From Aquisalinus flavus (GTDB lineage Bacteria > Pseudomonadota > Alphaproteobacteria > Caulobacterales > Parvularculaceae): a stretch of DNA of 64,000 nucleotides. The notes beneath the pieces are model-generated. The model ran no database searches. It was not told where the DNA came from and saw only the letters and a program-made list of their open reading frames with translations. This document shows positions 36,401 to 44,684 of this stretch, piece after piece (the first letter of the stretch is position 1; each line of letters opens with the position of its first letter). Made by a program: the position numbers and the translations under genes. Location: NCBI RefSeq assembly GCF_022559625.1, contig NZ_CP042288.1:582409-646408 (forward strand), in the 5' to 3' direction.

Positions 36401-36514
36401 AAAAAGCATCGGCGACAGCTCTTTGAACACCACCATCTTTCTCAGGTCGCTGGTCGACGACGACACTGATGTATCCGGCTGCCGTCTAAATAACGCTTCG
36501 GTCTGAAATGGCAT
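33446..36514 (-). CDS. Hybrid sensor histidine kinase with PAS domains and receiver
   Basis: A 1022-residue membrane kinase. Residues ~25-200 hold about six hydrophobic segments, followed by PAS domains (about 225-340, 345-470 and 500-620), a short coiled coil, HisKA with the phosphorylated His in MSHEIRTPMNG (H649), an HATPase domain with the N box near NLAGNAVKFT and the G boxes DSGCGIP and GTGLGLSISK, and a C-terminal receiver with the acceptor Asp in LMDVSMPVMDG (D941). No HPt domain is present, so the phosphate must pass to a separate phosphotransferase. No response regulator lies beside it. Start ATG 36514 is preceded by GTGAGGG; ATG 36547 would add 11 residues. The signal is unknown. 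Confidence 0.9.
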   Translation of the reverse strand: MPFQTEALFRRQPDTSVSSSTSDLRKMVVFKELSPMLFSCLGISGLMGAALHFYLGYAILALPMLAGTIFSGLRFLHWRKAEPASFSQEQIKRAMTFIRVSALVNVPFMSICSVLFIVSTSETGVMVAGWMSLMALITGISLCSLPMTARLVMLGLLLPSNFALLLSPQITAQVFALSMILLSLLCMGTFSTVLKLIRTLTDEADENALQRGWMAAAMRDFLEMSRDAAWELDERLRITQLAESAREILGHEPSRLIGTKFAALIDQNDVYSRKSLEMSADLLRQRTAFRDLVFALHHVDGKKRYVSMSGVPLLNHADGFAGYRGLISDVTQKIENQRALEENEARFRDFAELAAERLWETDENDCFTYISESSVRKLKKSVKSFIGRKAGSAFEDVNTQTEEERQRWHDHFAAKRRHEPFRDFVMKDGQGGTLSLSGKPLFDEHGKFRGYRGYTREITAEFEAREAARTAEEKLTVANRELEDRINQRTSELQEKSNLLQEIFDTMGESLVVLDSDLTIAMVNEKKGIALPPGKWTLGGDAKEIYRRAHSLGLYRDRPSESGKVNTIAAKMERGEALRLNRIDTSGQHISENFYPRQGGGYVILYTDITKEAKREEELRALSVDLRRSKEAAEAASRIKSEFLANMSHEIRTPMNGILGMTEILMGTSLSDEQEEMTRVVMRSADSLLTIINDILDFSKLEAGKMTFVKDSFDLKAALGDVADILAPKAAGKGIALNLEFDTEISDRFIGDIGRIRQVVTNLAGNAVKFTETGTVDIHVGEQRRDGMAALTITVTDSGCGIPADKLDRIFNKFEQVDGSSSRQHEGTGLGLSISKLIAENLGGTITVESAIGFGSTFTFTITLPVDKSHVSGESRSAEAKIHAALSFRNCHFLIAEDNMVNQMVLRAMLEPVACSLHIANNGAEAVEFYQQHDFDFVLMDVSMPVMDGLEATRQIKQIQKQRGTHVPVIGITAHAMHEDQTRCRAAGMDDYLPKPVRKEAVMELISSWLEQKKAEKKINAA

Positions 36515-36663
36515 CTTTCCCTCACCTAGGCTGGGGAGCATAGGCAAAGGGTGTTAATTTCGGGTTTCTGTAGCGTTCAGGGGACTTTTCAGCTGCTTCC
36601 GGCTTGCCTTGAGGGGCAATTTTTAGCAGACAATCTCTCAAACTTCGCAAAAAAGAGTGAAAA

Positions 36664-38385
36664 ATGACTATCGACAAATCCCGCTTGCCGTCCCGCCATG
36701 TCACGGAGGGCCCGTCGAGGGCGCCGCACCGGTCCTATTATTATGCGATGGGCCTGTCGACGAAGGAGATCGAGCAGCCTTTCGTCGGGGTCGCCAGCTG
36801 CTGGAACGAGGCCGCGCCCTGCAATATCGCGCTGATGCGACAGGCCCAGGCAGTCAAGAAGGGCGTGAAGGAGGCGGGTGGCACCCCGCGGGAGTTCTGC
36901 ACCATCACCGTGACCGACGGTATCGCCATGGGCCATGAGGGGATGCGCTCCTCGCTTGTCTCGCGCGAGGTCATTGCCGACTCGGTCGAATTGACCATGC
37001 GCGGCCATAGCTATGATGCGCTGGTCGGGCTGGCCGGCTGCGACAAGTCCCTGCCGGGCATGATGATGGCGATGCTGCGCCTGAACGTGCCGAGCGTGTT
37101 CATCTATGGCGGCTCGATCCTGCCGGGCAGGTTCGAGGGCCGGGACGTGACCGTGCTGGATGTTTTCGAAGCGGTCGGCGCCCATGCTGCCGGCCGGAAC
37201 GACATGACCGCCGACAAGCTGCAGCTGCTGGAAAAGGTCGCCTGTCCCTCTGCCGGGGCCTGTGGTGGTCAGTTCACGGCCAACACGATGGCCTGCGTGT
37301 CTGAAGCGATGGGCCTTGCCCTGCCGCTGTCCTCGGCCCTGCCGGCGCCCTATGAGAGCCGCGACGAATATTCCCGCGCCTCGGGTGAAACGGTCATGAT
37401 GCTGATCGAAAAGAATATCCGTCCGCGCGATATCGTGACGTTGAAGGCGCTTGAAAATGCCGCTGCCGTCGTCGCCGCGACGGGCGGCTCCACCAACGCT
37501 GTGCTGCATCTGCCGGCGATTGCCAATGAGGCCGGTATCGCGTTCACGCTTGACGATGTCGCCGCGATCTTCCGCAAGACGCCCTATCTCGCCGACCTCA
37601 AGCCCGGCGGGCAGTATGTCGCCAAGGATATGGGCGAGGCGGGCGGCATGCCGATGCTGATGCGCACCATGCTCGATGGCGGCTATCTGCATGGCGACTG
37701 CCTGACGGTGACCGGCAAGACCCTGGCAGAGAACCTCGAAGGCGTCGTCTTCGACGAGACCCAGAAAGTTATCCGTCCGGTGAGCAATCCGCTGTCGCCG
37801 ACCGGCGGGGTGGTCGGCCTCAAGGGCTCGCTCGCGCCGGAAGGGGCGATCGTCAAGGTCGCCGGCATGAAGAACCTGAAATTCCGTGGCCCGGCCCGGG
37901 TGTTCAATTGCGAGGAAGACTGCTTCAAGGCGGTCGAGAAACGCGAGTATGAAGAGGGCGACGTCCTCGTCATCCGCTATGAGGGACCAAAGGGTGGCCC
38001 CGGCATGCGCGAGATGCTGTCGACGACCTCGGCAATCTATGGCCAGGGCATGGGCGACAAGGTCGCGCTGATCACCGATGGCCGTTTTTCGGGCGCGACG
38101 CGCGGTTTCTGCATCGGCCATGTCGGGCCTGAGGCCTTCGATGGCGGGCCGATCGGCCTTTTGAAGGATGGCGACATGATCGTCATCGACGCGGCAGAGG
38201 GCACGATCAATGTCGAGCTCAGCGAGGACGAGCTTGCCGAACGGCGCAAGTCCTTCACGCGCAAGGAAAACATGTATGCCAGCGGCGCCCTGTGGAAATA
38301 CACCCAGACCGTCGGGCCGGCCTATCTCGGTGCCTGCACCCAGCCCGGGGCGAAGGACGAGAAACACGTGTATGCCGATATCTGA
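36664..38385 (+). CDS. ilvD: Dihydroxy-acid dehydratase
   Basis: A 573-residue iron-sulfur enzyme of branched-chain amino acid synthesis that dehydrates 2,3-dihydroxy-isovalerate and its isoleucine-pathway homologue. Cluster and active-site segments are visible: [12 protein letters not shown] near residue 45-54, [12 protein letters not shown] near 121, and [18 protein letters not shown] near 196. [20 protein letters not shown] near 475 is the substrate loop. Members of this length can also act on sugar acids (the EDD/IlvD superfamily), but the motifs favour IlvD. The gene is divergent from the histidine kinase, with 149 bases between the two start codons. Confidence 0.93.
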   Translation: MTIDKSRLPSRHVTEGPSRAPHRSYYYAMGLSTKEIEQPFVGVASCWNEAAPCNIALMRQAQAVKKGVKEAGGTPREFCTITVTDGIAMGHEGMRSSLVSREVIADSVELTMRGHSYDALVGLAGCDKSLPGMMMAMLRLNVPSVFIYGGSILPGRFEGRDVTVLDVFEAVGAHAAGRNDMTADKLQLLEKVACPSAGACGGQFTANTMACVSEAMGLALPLSSALPAPYESRDEYSRASGETVMMLIEKNIRPRDIVTLKALENAAAVVAATGGSTNAVLHLPAIANEAGIAFTLDDVAAIFRKTPYLADLKPGGQYVAKDMGEAGGMPMLMRTMLDGGYLHGDCLTVTGKTLAENLEGVVFDETQKVIRPVSNPLSPTGGVVGLKGSLAPEGAIVKVAGMKNLKFRGPARVFNCEEDCFKAVEKREYEEGDVLVIRYEGPKGGPGMREMLSTTSAIYGQGMGDKVALITDGRFSGATRGFCIGHVGPEAFDGGPIGLLKDGDMIVIDAAEGTINVELSEDELAERRKSFTRKENMYASGALWKYTQTVGPAYLGACTQPGAKDEKHVYADI

Positions 38386-38466
38386 TCCGTCTGAGGCGTA
38401 ACCCGACCTTTCGTTTTCAGGCGGCTGCGACTAGGCTCTGACTGAACACAATCGGGAGGGACCCTC

Positions 38467-38946
38467 ATGAAGATAACCGCAACCGCCATCGCGCTCGCCA
38501 TGACGTCAGCGCTGTTCACGGCCAACGCATCCGCTCAGGAAATGCAGGCCCAGCTGACGCTGGAAAGCGCCGCCACGATCCGCGACGGATGCCTCGCCCA
38601 TGCGGCCGAGAATGACATGGTCATCGCCATCGCCGTGTTCGACAATCGCGGCATGATGGTGACCTATGCGGCAATGGACGGGATCGCCGCTGCCATCCCC
38701 GATGTCGCCATGTGGAAGGGCCGTTCCGCCGCAAAGTACCGCTTCGCGACCTCCATCACCGCCGACTGGGGCGGGGAGGCCCCTGACATCGCGGTGTGGG
38801 AGGGCGGCTTGCCGATCTACATGGCCGACGGCTCGCCACTCGGCGGCGTAGGGGTTTCCGGCGCGGACAGCTCCGACGATGTTGCCTGCATCATGGCCGG
38901 TGTCGCGGCGGCAGGCCTCGTGACCGAAGTGACTTCAGTGGAATGA
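38467..38946 (+). CDS. Exported HbpS/GlcG-like (haem-degrading domain) protein
   Basis: A 159-residue protein with a clear signal peptide ending NASA (residues 1-23). The remainder is a GlcG/HbpS domain: LTLESAATIRDGCLAHAAEN, IAIAVFDNRGMMVTYAAMDG, KGRSAAKYRFAT, and GGLPIYMADGSPLGGVGVSGA. In Streptomyces HbpS binds haem and reports redox stress; in others the domain has no known function. GGGAGG precedes the start. Its stop overlaps the start of the DUF3137 gene by 4 bases (ATGA at 38943-38946), so they share an mRNA. Confidence 0.82.
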   Translation: MKITATAIALAMTSALFTANASAQEMQAQLTLESAATIRDGCLAHAAENDMVIAIAVFDNRGMMVTYAAMDGIAAAIPDVAMWKGRSAAKYRFATSITADWGGEAPDIAVWEGGLPIYMADGSPLGGVGVSGADSSDDVACIMAGVAAAGLVTEVTSVE

Positions 38947-39935
38947 CGAAGGCCGGTGTGACAGACTTCGAATCCATCCATCCCGACTTCGTCGCATTCG
39001 ATACTCTATACACTGATAAGTTAGAGCCGAGATTGATGGCGATTGAACAAGAGCGCCAGCAAAAGCTCAAAGCCTTCCAGCGGGGCTCGGTGGTTGCGCT
39101 GATCCTCGCGGCAGTCCTTGGCGCTGGCCTGTTTTTCTGGTCCGGTCACTGGCTCGTCGCTGCGATTGGCGGGCTGGCCGTTGCAGGCATCGGCGCGGGC
39201 ATCTCCTATATGCCGCTCAGCAAGGTCAATAGCGGCGCCCACGACTTCCTGATGGACTCGGTCATCTCCGCCCTCGACATGACCTATACGGAGAAGGCGT
39301 TCGCGCCGCCCGAATTTGCGGCCTTCCGGGCCCTGAAACTTTTGCCGGATGATGACCGCCGGTCCTTCGAGGACCTCGTCACCGGCACGCGCCACGGGAC
39401 CGACTTTTTCGTCTATGAGGCGCATCTGGAAACGGTGTCGCGCGACAAGGATGGCGACGAGACCTGGCATACCGTCTTCCGCGGCCAGCTTCTCAGGATC
39501 GGCTATCCCAGAAAGTTCTACGGCAAGACCGTGGTCGCCCGCGATGCCGGCTGGTTCAACGCCATGTCAAAACCGGGCAGCGGCTTTTCCAGGGTTGGGA
39601 TGGCGAGCCCGCGATTCGAGAAACTGTTCGAGGCGTGGTCGACCGACCAGGTCGAGGCGCGCGACCTGCTCGACCCTGTCGTGCTCGAGCGGTTTCTGGA
39701 GCTGGAAAACCTCTTCAAAGGCAAGCAGCCCCGCGCCGCCTTTGCCGACGGGGCGCTCTATCTGGCGGTGGAAACCGGCAATGTGCTGCAGAAAGGCTCC
39801 AGCTTCCGGTCCATCGCCTCGCGCGAGCGGGTCGGCGACCTGCTGAAGGAATTCGCGATCATCTTCGATTTGATCGATGTAATCGTAAAGCCGGTTGAGG
39901 GACGGATAGAAGGAAGCTATTCTCTCCGGGGGTGA
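38943..39935 (+). CDS. DUF3137 domain membrane protein
   Basis: A 330-residue protein with a soluble N-terminal helix (about 50 residues, with DFVAFDTLYTDKLEPRL), two hydrophobic segments (about 50-68 and 70-90), and a C-terminal domain with YEAHLETVSRDKDGDETWHTVFRGQLLRI, typical of DUF3137. These proteins resemble bacterial relatives of membrane-fusion or LemA-associated proteins, but function is unproven. Translation is coupled to the HbpS-like gene by a 4-base overlap. The Arg/Lys-rich loops suggest the C-terminal domain is cytoplasmic. Confidence 0.78.
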   Translation: MTKAGVTDFESIHPDFVAFDTLYTDKLEPRLMAIEQERQQKLKAFQRGSVVALILAAVLGAGLFFWSGHWLVAAIGGLAVAGIGAGISYMPLSKVNSGAHDFLMDSVISALDMTYTEKAFAPPEFAAFRALKLLPDDDRRSFEDLVTGTRHGTDFFVYEAHLETVSRDKDGDETWHTVFRGQLLRIGYPRKFYGKTVVARDAGWFNAMSKPGSGFSRVGMASPRFEKLFEAWSTDQVEARDLLDPVVLERFLELENLFKGKQPRAAFADGALYLAVETGNVLQKGSSFRSIASRERVGDLLKEFAIIFDLIDVIVKPVEGRIEGSYSLRG

Positions 39936-39973
39936 CGAGCAGATTTCTTGAGAAAGCATGAAAGGAGAGAGTC

Positions 39974-40177
39974 ATGACAATCGAGGAACTCGTGAACTGG
40001 TGCCGTGAAGAGCGCGAAGATGCGCTGCGCCAAATCGAACTTTTCGCCAAAGGCGGCGTCAAGGCAAAACTTGAATTGCCAGACGGGTCGGAAGAGGAAA
40101 TTACCGAAACCCTCGTCAGGCATCAAAAGGAATTCGCAACGAAATACGAGCGGCTGATAGCAGTATTGACCAAATAA
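39974..40177 (+). CDS. Hypothetical 67-residue cytoplasmic protein
   Basis: I do not recognise this family. The product is hydrophilic and rich in Glu and Lys (MTIEELVNWCREEREDALRQ, then KLELPDGSEEEIT), likely two helices around a short beta hairpin, without signal or membrane segment. GGAGAG lies just upstream of the ATG and codon use fits the neighbourhood, so it looks like a real gene. It follows the DUF3137 gene by 38 bases and ends one base before the convergent helicase gene. The single cysteine (C10) is not part of a known motif. A short form of a larger uncharacterised family is possible. Confidence 0.65.
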   Translation: MTIEELVNWCREEREDALRQIELFAKGGVKAKLELPDGSEEEITETLVRHQKEFATKYERLIAVLTK

Positions 40178-40178
40178 G

Positions 40179-41279
40179 CTATCGGACGATCGTGATTTTC
40201 TCCGCCGCGCGCGTCACGGCGGTGTAGAGCCAGCGGTCGCGGTGCTCGCGAAAGGCAAAGCTTTCGTCGAACAGCACGACATCATCCCATTGCGAGCCCT
40301 GCGCCTTGTGCACGGTCAGGGCATAGCCATAATCGAACTCGTCCGAGCGCCGCCGCTTCTGCCAGGGGATCTGTTCAGCGCTCTCGGAGAAAAAGTCAGG
40401 CAGCACCCCGACACGGGTCGTGCGCCCGCCATCCTCCGGGATCAGGTCCATACGCAGCAGCCCGCGCTTCTTGCCGGCCCGCGCCTTCACCTTCCACATG
40501 CCGCCATTGAGCAGGCCCTTTTGCTTGTTGTTGCGCAGGCAGACGAGCCGTTCGCCGACGCAAGGGCTATCGCCATCGAACTCCAGCAGCGTGCGGATGC
40601 GGCCATTATACTTCTGGCGGGTGATATTGCGCCCGACCAGCACCTGGTTGGCGGCGAGGATCGCGTCGGCATCGATTTCACGCCGGCCGATGACGCGGCT
40701 CTCGCCATAGGTGCCGTGCTCGGGCATGCCGCCCTCGCGGATATCCATGGACAGGCGGATGATCGGATTGTCCGCCGCCTGACGGTGCACCTCGGTCAGC
40801 ATCACGTCGGGCTCTGCCTCGGTAAAGAAGCCGCCGCCCTTGACCGGCGGCAGCTGTGCCGGATCGCCCAGCACCAGCACCGGCACGCCGAAGGAGAGGA
40901 GGTCGCGGCCGAGCTCCTCGTCGACCATGGAGCATTCGTCGATGATAATGAGGTCAGCCTCGCCGGCGGGCGCGTCGCGGCGGATGGTGAACATCGGCGC
41001 GCCGTCTTCCTCTTCGTCCTCGCTTATGGCGGGGCGATAGATCAGGGAATGGATCGTGCCAGCGTCGGCGCAGCCCTTCTGGCGCAGAACATGGGCGGCC
41101 TTGCCGGTGAAGGCGCCGAACACCACGTCGCCATCGATATGCTCGGCGATATGGCGGGCGAGGGTGGTCTTGCCGGTACCGGCATAGCCGAACAGGCGGA
41201 ACACCTGGGCCTCGCGCTTGCCTTCATACCAGCGCGAAACGGCTTTCAGCGCGGCATCTTGTTGCGGTGACCAGCTCAT
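40179..41279 (-). CDS. RecD/Dda-like superfamily 1B DNA helicase
   Basis: A 366-residue ATPase. Walker A is FGYAGTGKTTLARHI (about residues 30-44), Walker B IIIDECSMVDEEL near 112, motif III VLGDPAQLPPV, and near the C terminus TVHKAQGSQWDDVVLF and LYTAVTRAAEK, motifs V and VI. It is much shorter than RecD2 and lacks its N-terminal domains, so it is closer to Dda-type or stand-alone RecD-like helicases that move 5' to 3'. A probable role is in repair or in removing bound proteins from DNA. It lies 3 bases upstream of xth's stop region on the same strand order, making xth its likely upstream partner. Confidence 0.87.
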   Translation of the reverse strand: MSWSPQQDAALKAVSRWYEGKREAQVFRLFGYAGTGKTTLARHIAEHIDGDVVFGAFTGKAAHVLRQKGCADAGTIHSLIYRPAISEDEEEDGAPMFTIRRDAPAGEADLIIIDECSMVDEELGRDLLSFGVPVLVLGDPAQLPPVKGGGFFTEAEPDVMLTEVHRQAADNPIIRLSMDIREGGMPEHGTYGESRVIGRREIDADAILAANQVLVGRNITRQKYNGRIRTLLEFDGDSPCVGERLVCLRNNKQKGLLNGGMWKVKARAGKKRGLLRMDLIPEDGGRTTRVGVLPDFFSESAEQIPWQKRRRSDEFDYGYALTVHKAQGSQWDDVVLFDESFAFREHRDRWLYTAVTRAAEKITIVR

Positions 41280-41282
41280 ATT

Positions 41283-42083
41283 CTAGTCCAGCGTGATCCA
41301 GACAGGGACGTGGTCGGAAGGTTTTGCCTCCTGGCTGCCGAAGCCGGGGTCGCGCGTGGTGCGGTCGACGCCGCCGGAGGTCAGCCGGTCGGCGGCCTGG
41401 GGCGAGAGCATGACATGGTCGATGCGGATGCCATGATCCTTCTGCCAGGCACCGCGCTGATAGTCCCAGAAGGTGTAGAACACATCATAGGGATAGAGAT
41501 GGCGCAACGCGTCGGTCAGGCCGAGATTCTCGATCTCGCGAAACGCGGCGCGGGTCGCCGGCAGGAACAGCGCATCGTCAGCCCATGCGGCGGGATTATG
41601 CACGTCTTCGGCCTGCGGGATGACGTTGTAATCGCCGGTCAGGATGAAGGCTTCTTCGGTTTTGAGCAGGGCTTCTGCGCGGGCTTTCAGATGCGCCATC
41701 CAGCCGAGCTTGTAGTCATATTTCGGACCCGGCGCCGGGTTGCCATTGGGCAGGTAGAGCCCGCCGACGCGTACCGGTTCGGCATCGTCCGGGAACACCA
41801 TCGCCTCAATATAGCGCGACTGGTCGTCATCGTCATTGCCCGGCAGGCCGCGGATCACGTCTTCCACAGGAAATTTCGACAGCAGGGCGACGCCATTATA
41901 GGTCTTTTGTCCGTGCAGCTCGCAATTGTAGCCGCGATCCTCGAACGCGCCGACGGGAAACTTCTCGTCGAGACATTTGATTTCCTGCAGCACGCAGACA
42001 TCGGGCGTGGCCGCATCGAACCATTCGAGAATGCGGGGCAGGCGGGCATTGATGGAATTGACGTTCCAGGAGGCAATTTTCAT
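41283..42083 (-). CDS. xth: Exodeoxyribonuclease III
   Basis: A 266-residue endonuclease/exonuclease/phosphatase-fold enzyme. SWNVNSINARL at residue 5, LQEIKC near 34 (the metal-binding Glu), LTGDYNVIPQAEDV near 150, GIRIDHVMLS near 220 and SDHVPVWI at the end hold the metal, phosphate and catalytic Asp-His residues. It cleaves abasic sites and removes 3'-blocking groups in base-excision repair. Standard length. The helicase gene follows 3 bases downstream, and a MAPEG-family gene ends 15 bases upstream, so all three may share a transcript. Confidence 0.94.
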   Translation of the reverse strand: MKIASWNVNSINARLPRILEWFDAATPDVCVLQEIKCLDEKFPVGAFEDRGYNCELHGQKTYNGVALLSKFPVEDVIRGLPGNDDDDQSRYIEAMVFPDDAEPVRVGGLYLPNGNPAPGPKYDYKLGWMAHLKARAEALLKTEEAFILTGDYNVIPQAEDVHNPAAWADDALFLPATRAAFREIENLGLTDALRHLYPYDVFYTFWDYQRGAWQKDHGIRIDHVMLSPQAADRLTSGGVDRTTRDPGFGSQEAKPSDHVPVWITLD

Positions 42084-42098
42084 GGGGCAGGCTGACTA

Positions 42099-42506
42099 TC
42101 AGAAATAGTGAAAGATGAAGAGTGCCCACATGGCGATCGCCGCCACCATGCTGCCGAGAAAGGCATAGAAGCGGTGCATTACGCGGTTGGTACCGGTGTG
42201 GATGATCATGTGGACGATGCGGAAGGCGACGAAGACCCAGGCCAGGACGGTCATCAGCACGCTCGACCCGCCGGTGACGATGTAGAGCAGGATGACTAGA
42301 TAGAACAGGAGCGGCAGTTCGAACTGGTTGGAATAGCAGTTTGCGACCTGCCTCGGCCGGTCTGGCCAGATCGAGGGGTCCGTGGCAGACCGCTGGATCA
42401 TCTCCTTGTCGGCGCCGGCGGCCCGGCTGCGCGAAATCGCGACCCAGAACAACAGGAAGAAAGTCAGCGCGACCTGCACGAGCAACGGCAAGACCAGGGA
42501 CATCAT
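42099..42506 (-). CDS. MAPEG family membrane protein
   Basis: A 135-residue protein with four hydrophobic segments (about 4-24, 62-82, 84-104 and 113-133). The pattern YSNQFELPLLFYLVILLYIV after RQVANCY is the MAPEG signature (membrane-associated proteins in eicosanoid and glutathione metabolism), whose eukaryotic members are glutathione transferases. Bacterial members of this size are mostly uncharacterised. The short conserved NQFE suggests a glutathione-binding site. It lies between erpA (upstream, 79 bases) and xth. Confidence 0.83.
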   Translation of the reverse strand: MMSLVLPLLVQVALTFFLLFWVAISRSRAAGADKEMIQRSATDPSIWPDRPRQVANCYSNQFELPLLFYLVILLYIVTGGSSVLMTVLAWVFVAFRIVHMIIHTGTNRVMHRFYAFLGSMVAAIAMWALFIFHYF

Positions 42507-42585
42507 GGGTAAACCCCTCTCATGGTGATTCTCTCGTCACTTATAGCATGTCGAAGGCGGCATGCCCGATAGAAGTGCCGACCTG

Positions 42586-42915
42586 TCAGATCGCGAAAGA
42601 GGTGCCGCAGCCGCAACTGGCGCTGGCGACCGGGTTGTTGATCCTGAACGCCGCGCCGATCAGTTCGTCGGCAAAGTCGATTTCCGCGCCGGGCATATAG
42701 CCTTGCGAGATCGAGTCGATCAGCACCGTTGCACCACCCTTCTGCAGGACGAGGTCGTCATCCTCGCGTTCCGAGACGATGTCGAACGTGTACTGAAAAC
42801 CCGAGCAGCCGCCACCGGCGACGGCAATGCGCAGCATAGCGCCATCCGCTTCCTTCGACAGGATCTCGGCGATGCGCCTCGCGGCGCGGTCGGAAAGGGT
42901 GATAGAGTCGTTCAT
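42586..42915 (-). CDS. erpA: Iron-sulfur cluster carrier ErpA/IscA family
   Basis: A 109-residue A-type carrier. The three cluster cysteines are C37 in GGGCSGF and C101 and C103 in SCGCGTSF at the C terminus. It passes clusters to apoproteins such as IspG/IspH of the MEP pathway. Divergence from dgt with xth nearby is a standard alphaproteobacterial arrangement, and this is the copy usually named ErpA there; IscA or SufA naming cannot be excluded. The leader carries a perfect tandem 15-base duplication (42919-42948) that holds the only Shine-Dalgarno-like bases. Confidence 0.88.
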   Translation of the reverse strand: MNDSITLSDRAARRIAEILSKEADGAMLRIAVAGGGCSGFQYTFDIVSEREDDDLVLQKGGATVLIDSISQGYMPGAEIDFADELIGAAFRINNPVASASCGCGTSFAI

Positions 42916-42918
42916 GCA

Positions 42919-42948
42919 GAAATACCTGTGGGAGAAATACCTGTGGGA
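42919..42948. repeat. Tandem 15-base duplication in the erpA leader
   Basis: The unit GAAATACCTGTGGGA (plus strand) occurs twice in direct succession at 42919-42933 and 42934-42948. On the erpA strand it reads TCCCACAGGTATTTC, so each unit carries a weak ACAGG, with the last unit 4 bases from the start codon. Confidence 0.95.
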
Positions 42949-43080
42949 TCAGCGGTGGTTTTTGCGCTCAGCCCGGACGCGGACGCGCTTTGGCTGCGGT
43001 TTCGGGCGCGTGGTAATGAAAACGAATGCGGCAGCGGCGGCAAGGGCAAAAGCGGCGAAAACCATAATCAGATACTCCAT
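42949..43080 (-). CDS. Possible 43-residue single-membrane-segment peptide
   Basis: A short frame encoding one hydrophobic helix (about residues 4-22, VFAAFALAAAAAFVFI) followed by a basic tail (KPQPKRVRVRAERK). It sits directly upstream of erpA and ends where the tandem duplication begins. No strong ribosome binding site is seen. The pattern fits small membrane peptides, and codon use is plausible, but it could be chance. The surrounding interval 43081-43311, before dgt, shows no other gene. Confidence 0.35.
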   Translation of the reverse strand: MEYLIMVFAAFALAAAAAFVFITTRPKPQPKRVRVRAERKNHR

Positions 43081-43311
43081 TAAACGGCGCGGCAGTGGGC
43101 CGCTGATACAGGATATAAGGGTCTGCGCCACCCTTTCAAAGCCTCGCACCTGACAATAGATCGCGGGCCGGGCTGGGCGTCGCACTCAGGCGCCGAAGCA
43201 CTTGCCCTTTGGCTCTGCGGGCGAACTGGTCTAAGCGAGCATCAGAGCCGGACCGCCTCCGGCACACCGTACACGATTTGTTCCAGTCGCACAACCCTGA
43301 AGGCCAGCGCC

Positions 43312-44532
43312 ATGGCAGTCCCGTTTCCGGCCCCGATCAAGCCCTATGCCTGCAATGCCGCGCAGACCCGCGGCCGTCTCTACGACGAGCCGGAGAGCCA
43401 GACCCGCTCGCCTTTCCAGCGCGATCGCGACAGGGTCGTGCACTCAATCGCCTTCCGCCGGCTGAAGCACAAGACGCAGGTGTTCTTCTATCACGAGGGC
43501 GATCACTACCGCACGCGGCTGACCCATTCCCTGGAGGTGGCGCAGGTCGGGCGCTCGCTCGCGCGTCTGCTGCAGCTCGATGAGGACCTCGCCGAATGTC
43601 TCGCGCTCGCCCACGATCTCGGCCATTCGCCGTTCGGCCATACCGGCGAGGATGTGCTGGAGGAGGTGATGGCGCCCTATGGCGGGTTCGATCACAACGC
43701 CCAGACCCTGCGCATTCTCGCCAAGCTCGAACAGCGCCATGCGGCGTTTCCGGGCCTCAACCTGACCTGGGAAACGCTGGAAGGCGTCGTCAAGCATAAT
43801 GGTCCGCTCATCGGCCCCGGCGCGGATGCCATCGCGCGAGAACGAAATAAGGGCGACAAGGCGCCGCCGCTGCCCGCCGCGCTGGCCGAATATGCCGAAC
43901 TTCACGACCTGCAGCTGCACACCTGGCCCGGTCTGGAGGCGCAATGCGCCGCCCTTGCCGACGACATCGCCTATAACAACCACGACGTCGATGACGGCCT
44001 GCGGGCCGGGCTGTTCACGCTCGAGGAGGCGATGGACGTGCCGCTGATCGGCGAGGCTATCCGCGCGACGCGGGAAAAATATCCGGATTGCAGCGAGCCC
44101 CTGCTGGTCGCCGAGGCTGTCTCCGACATGATCGGTGAAATGGTGGCGGATGTCTTTGACGAGACCAACCGCAGGCTGGCAGTGCTGAAGCCGGAAACGG
44201 CGGAGGATATCCGCCATGCCGAGCGGGCGATGGTTGCGTTCTCTGACGGGATGTTCGCCAAGGTGACAGAGCTGCGCACCTTCCTGTTTGCGCGCATGTA
44301 CCGCCACTGGAAGGTGATGCGGGCCCGGTCCCACGCCAAGCGCATCGTGCGCGATCTGTTCGGTGTGTTCATGGCCGAGCCGGAAACGCTGCCGCCGGAA
44401 TGGCGCCATGCGTGGGCTGACGGCGACGAACAGAAAAAAGCCCGGGCGATCTGTGACTACATCGCCGGCATGACCGACCGCTTCGCGATCCGCGAGCATC
44501 ACAAGCTGTTTGATGCAGGCGGCTGGGTCTAG
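43312..44532 (+). CDS. dgt: Deoxyguanosinetriphosphate triphosphohydrolase-like protein
   Basis: A 406-residue HD-domain hydrolase. RSPFQRDRDRVVHSIAFRRL and RTRLTHSLEVAQVGR near residue 65 hold the first metal histidine, and LALAHDLGHSPFGHTGE near 100 the HD pair and later histidine. It splits dNTPs to deoxynucleosides and triphosphate, which keeps dNTP pools in balance; in bacteria this group is often called dNTPase. ATG 43312 is chosen because the family N terminus starts here. In many alphaproteobacteria argS follows directly; here a SPOR protein does. A 13-base direct repeat spans its stop codon. Confidence 0.92.
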   Translation: MAVPFPAPIKPYACNAAQTRGRLYDEPESQTRSPFQRDRDRVVHSIAFRRLKHKTQVFFYHEGDHYRTRLTHSLEVAQVGRSLARLLQLDEDLAECLALAHDLGHSPFGHTGEDVLEEVMAPYGGFDHNAQTLRILAKLEQRHAAFPGLNLTWETLEGVVKHNGPLIGPGADAIARERNKGDKAPPLPAALAEYAELHDLQLHTWPGLEAQCAALADDIAYNNHDVDDGLRAGLFTLEEAMDVPLIGEAIRATREKYPDCSEPLLVAEAVSDMIGEMVADVFDETNRRLAVLKPETAEDIRHAERAMVAFSDGMFAKVTELRTFLFARMYRHWKVMRARSHAKRIVRDLFGVFMAEPETLPPEWRHAWADGDEQKKARAICDYIAGMTDRFAIREHHKLFDAGGWV

Positions 44533-44543
44533 GCGGCTGGGTC
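44517..44543. repeat. 13-base direct repeat across the dgt stop codon
   Basis: AGGCGGCTGGGTC occurs at 44517-44529 and again at 44531-44543, a 14-base period. The stop codon TAG lies at 44530-44532, so the second unit is mostly untranslated. It looks like a recent slippage duplication. Confidence 0.9.
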
Positions 44544-44684
44544 CGACGGGGCGCCGTCATATTGATGCCAAGGTTCACGTTAACCACTCTCTGCAACAGG
44601 TAACTTGCGGATCGCGCCCGAGTCGCGTTACGGCAAACCATCCATACCCGCATTGTGGGGCCAATTTTCAGGAATATCAGCTTC

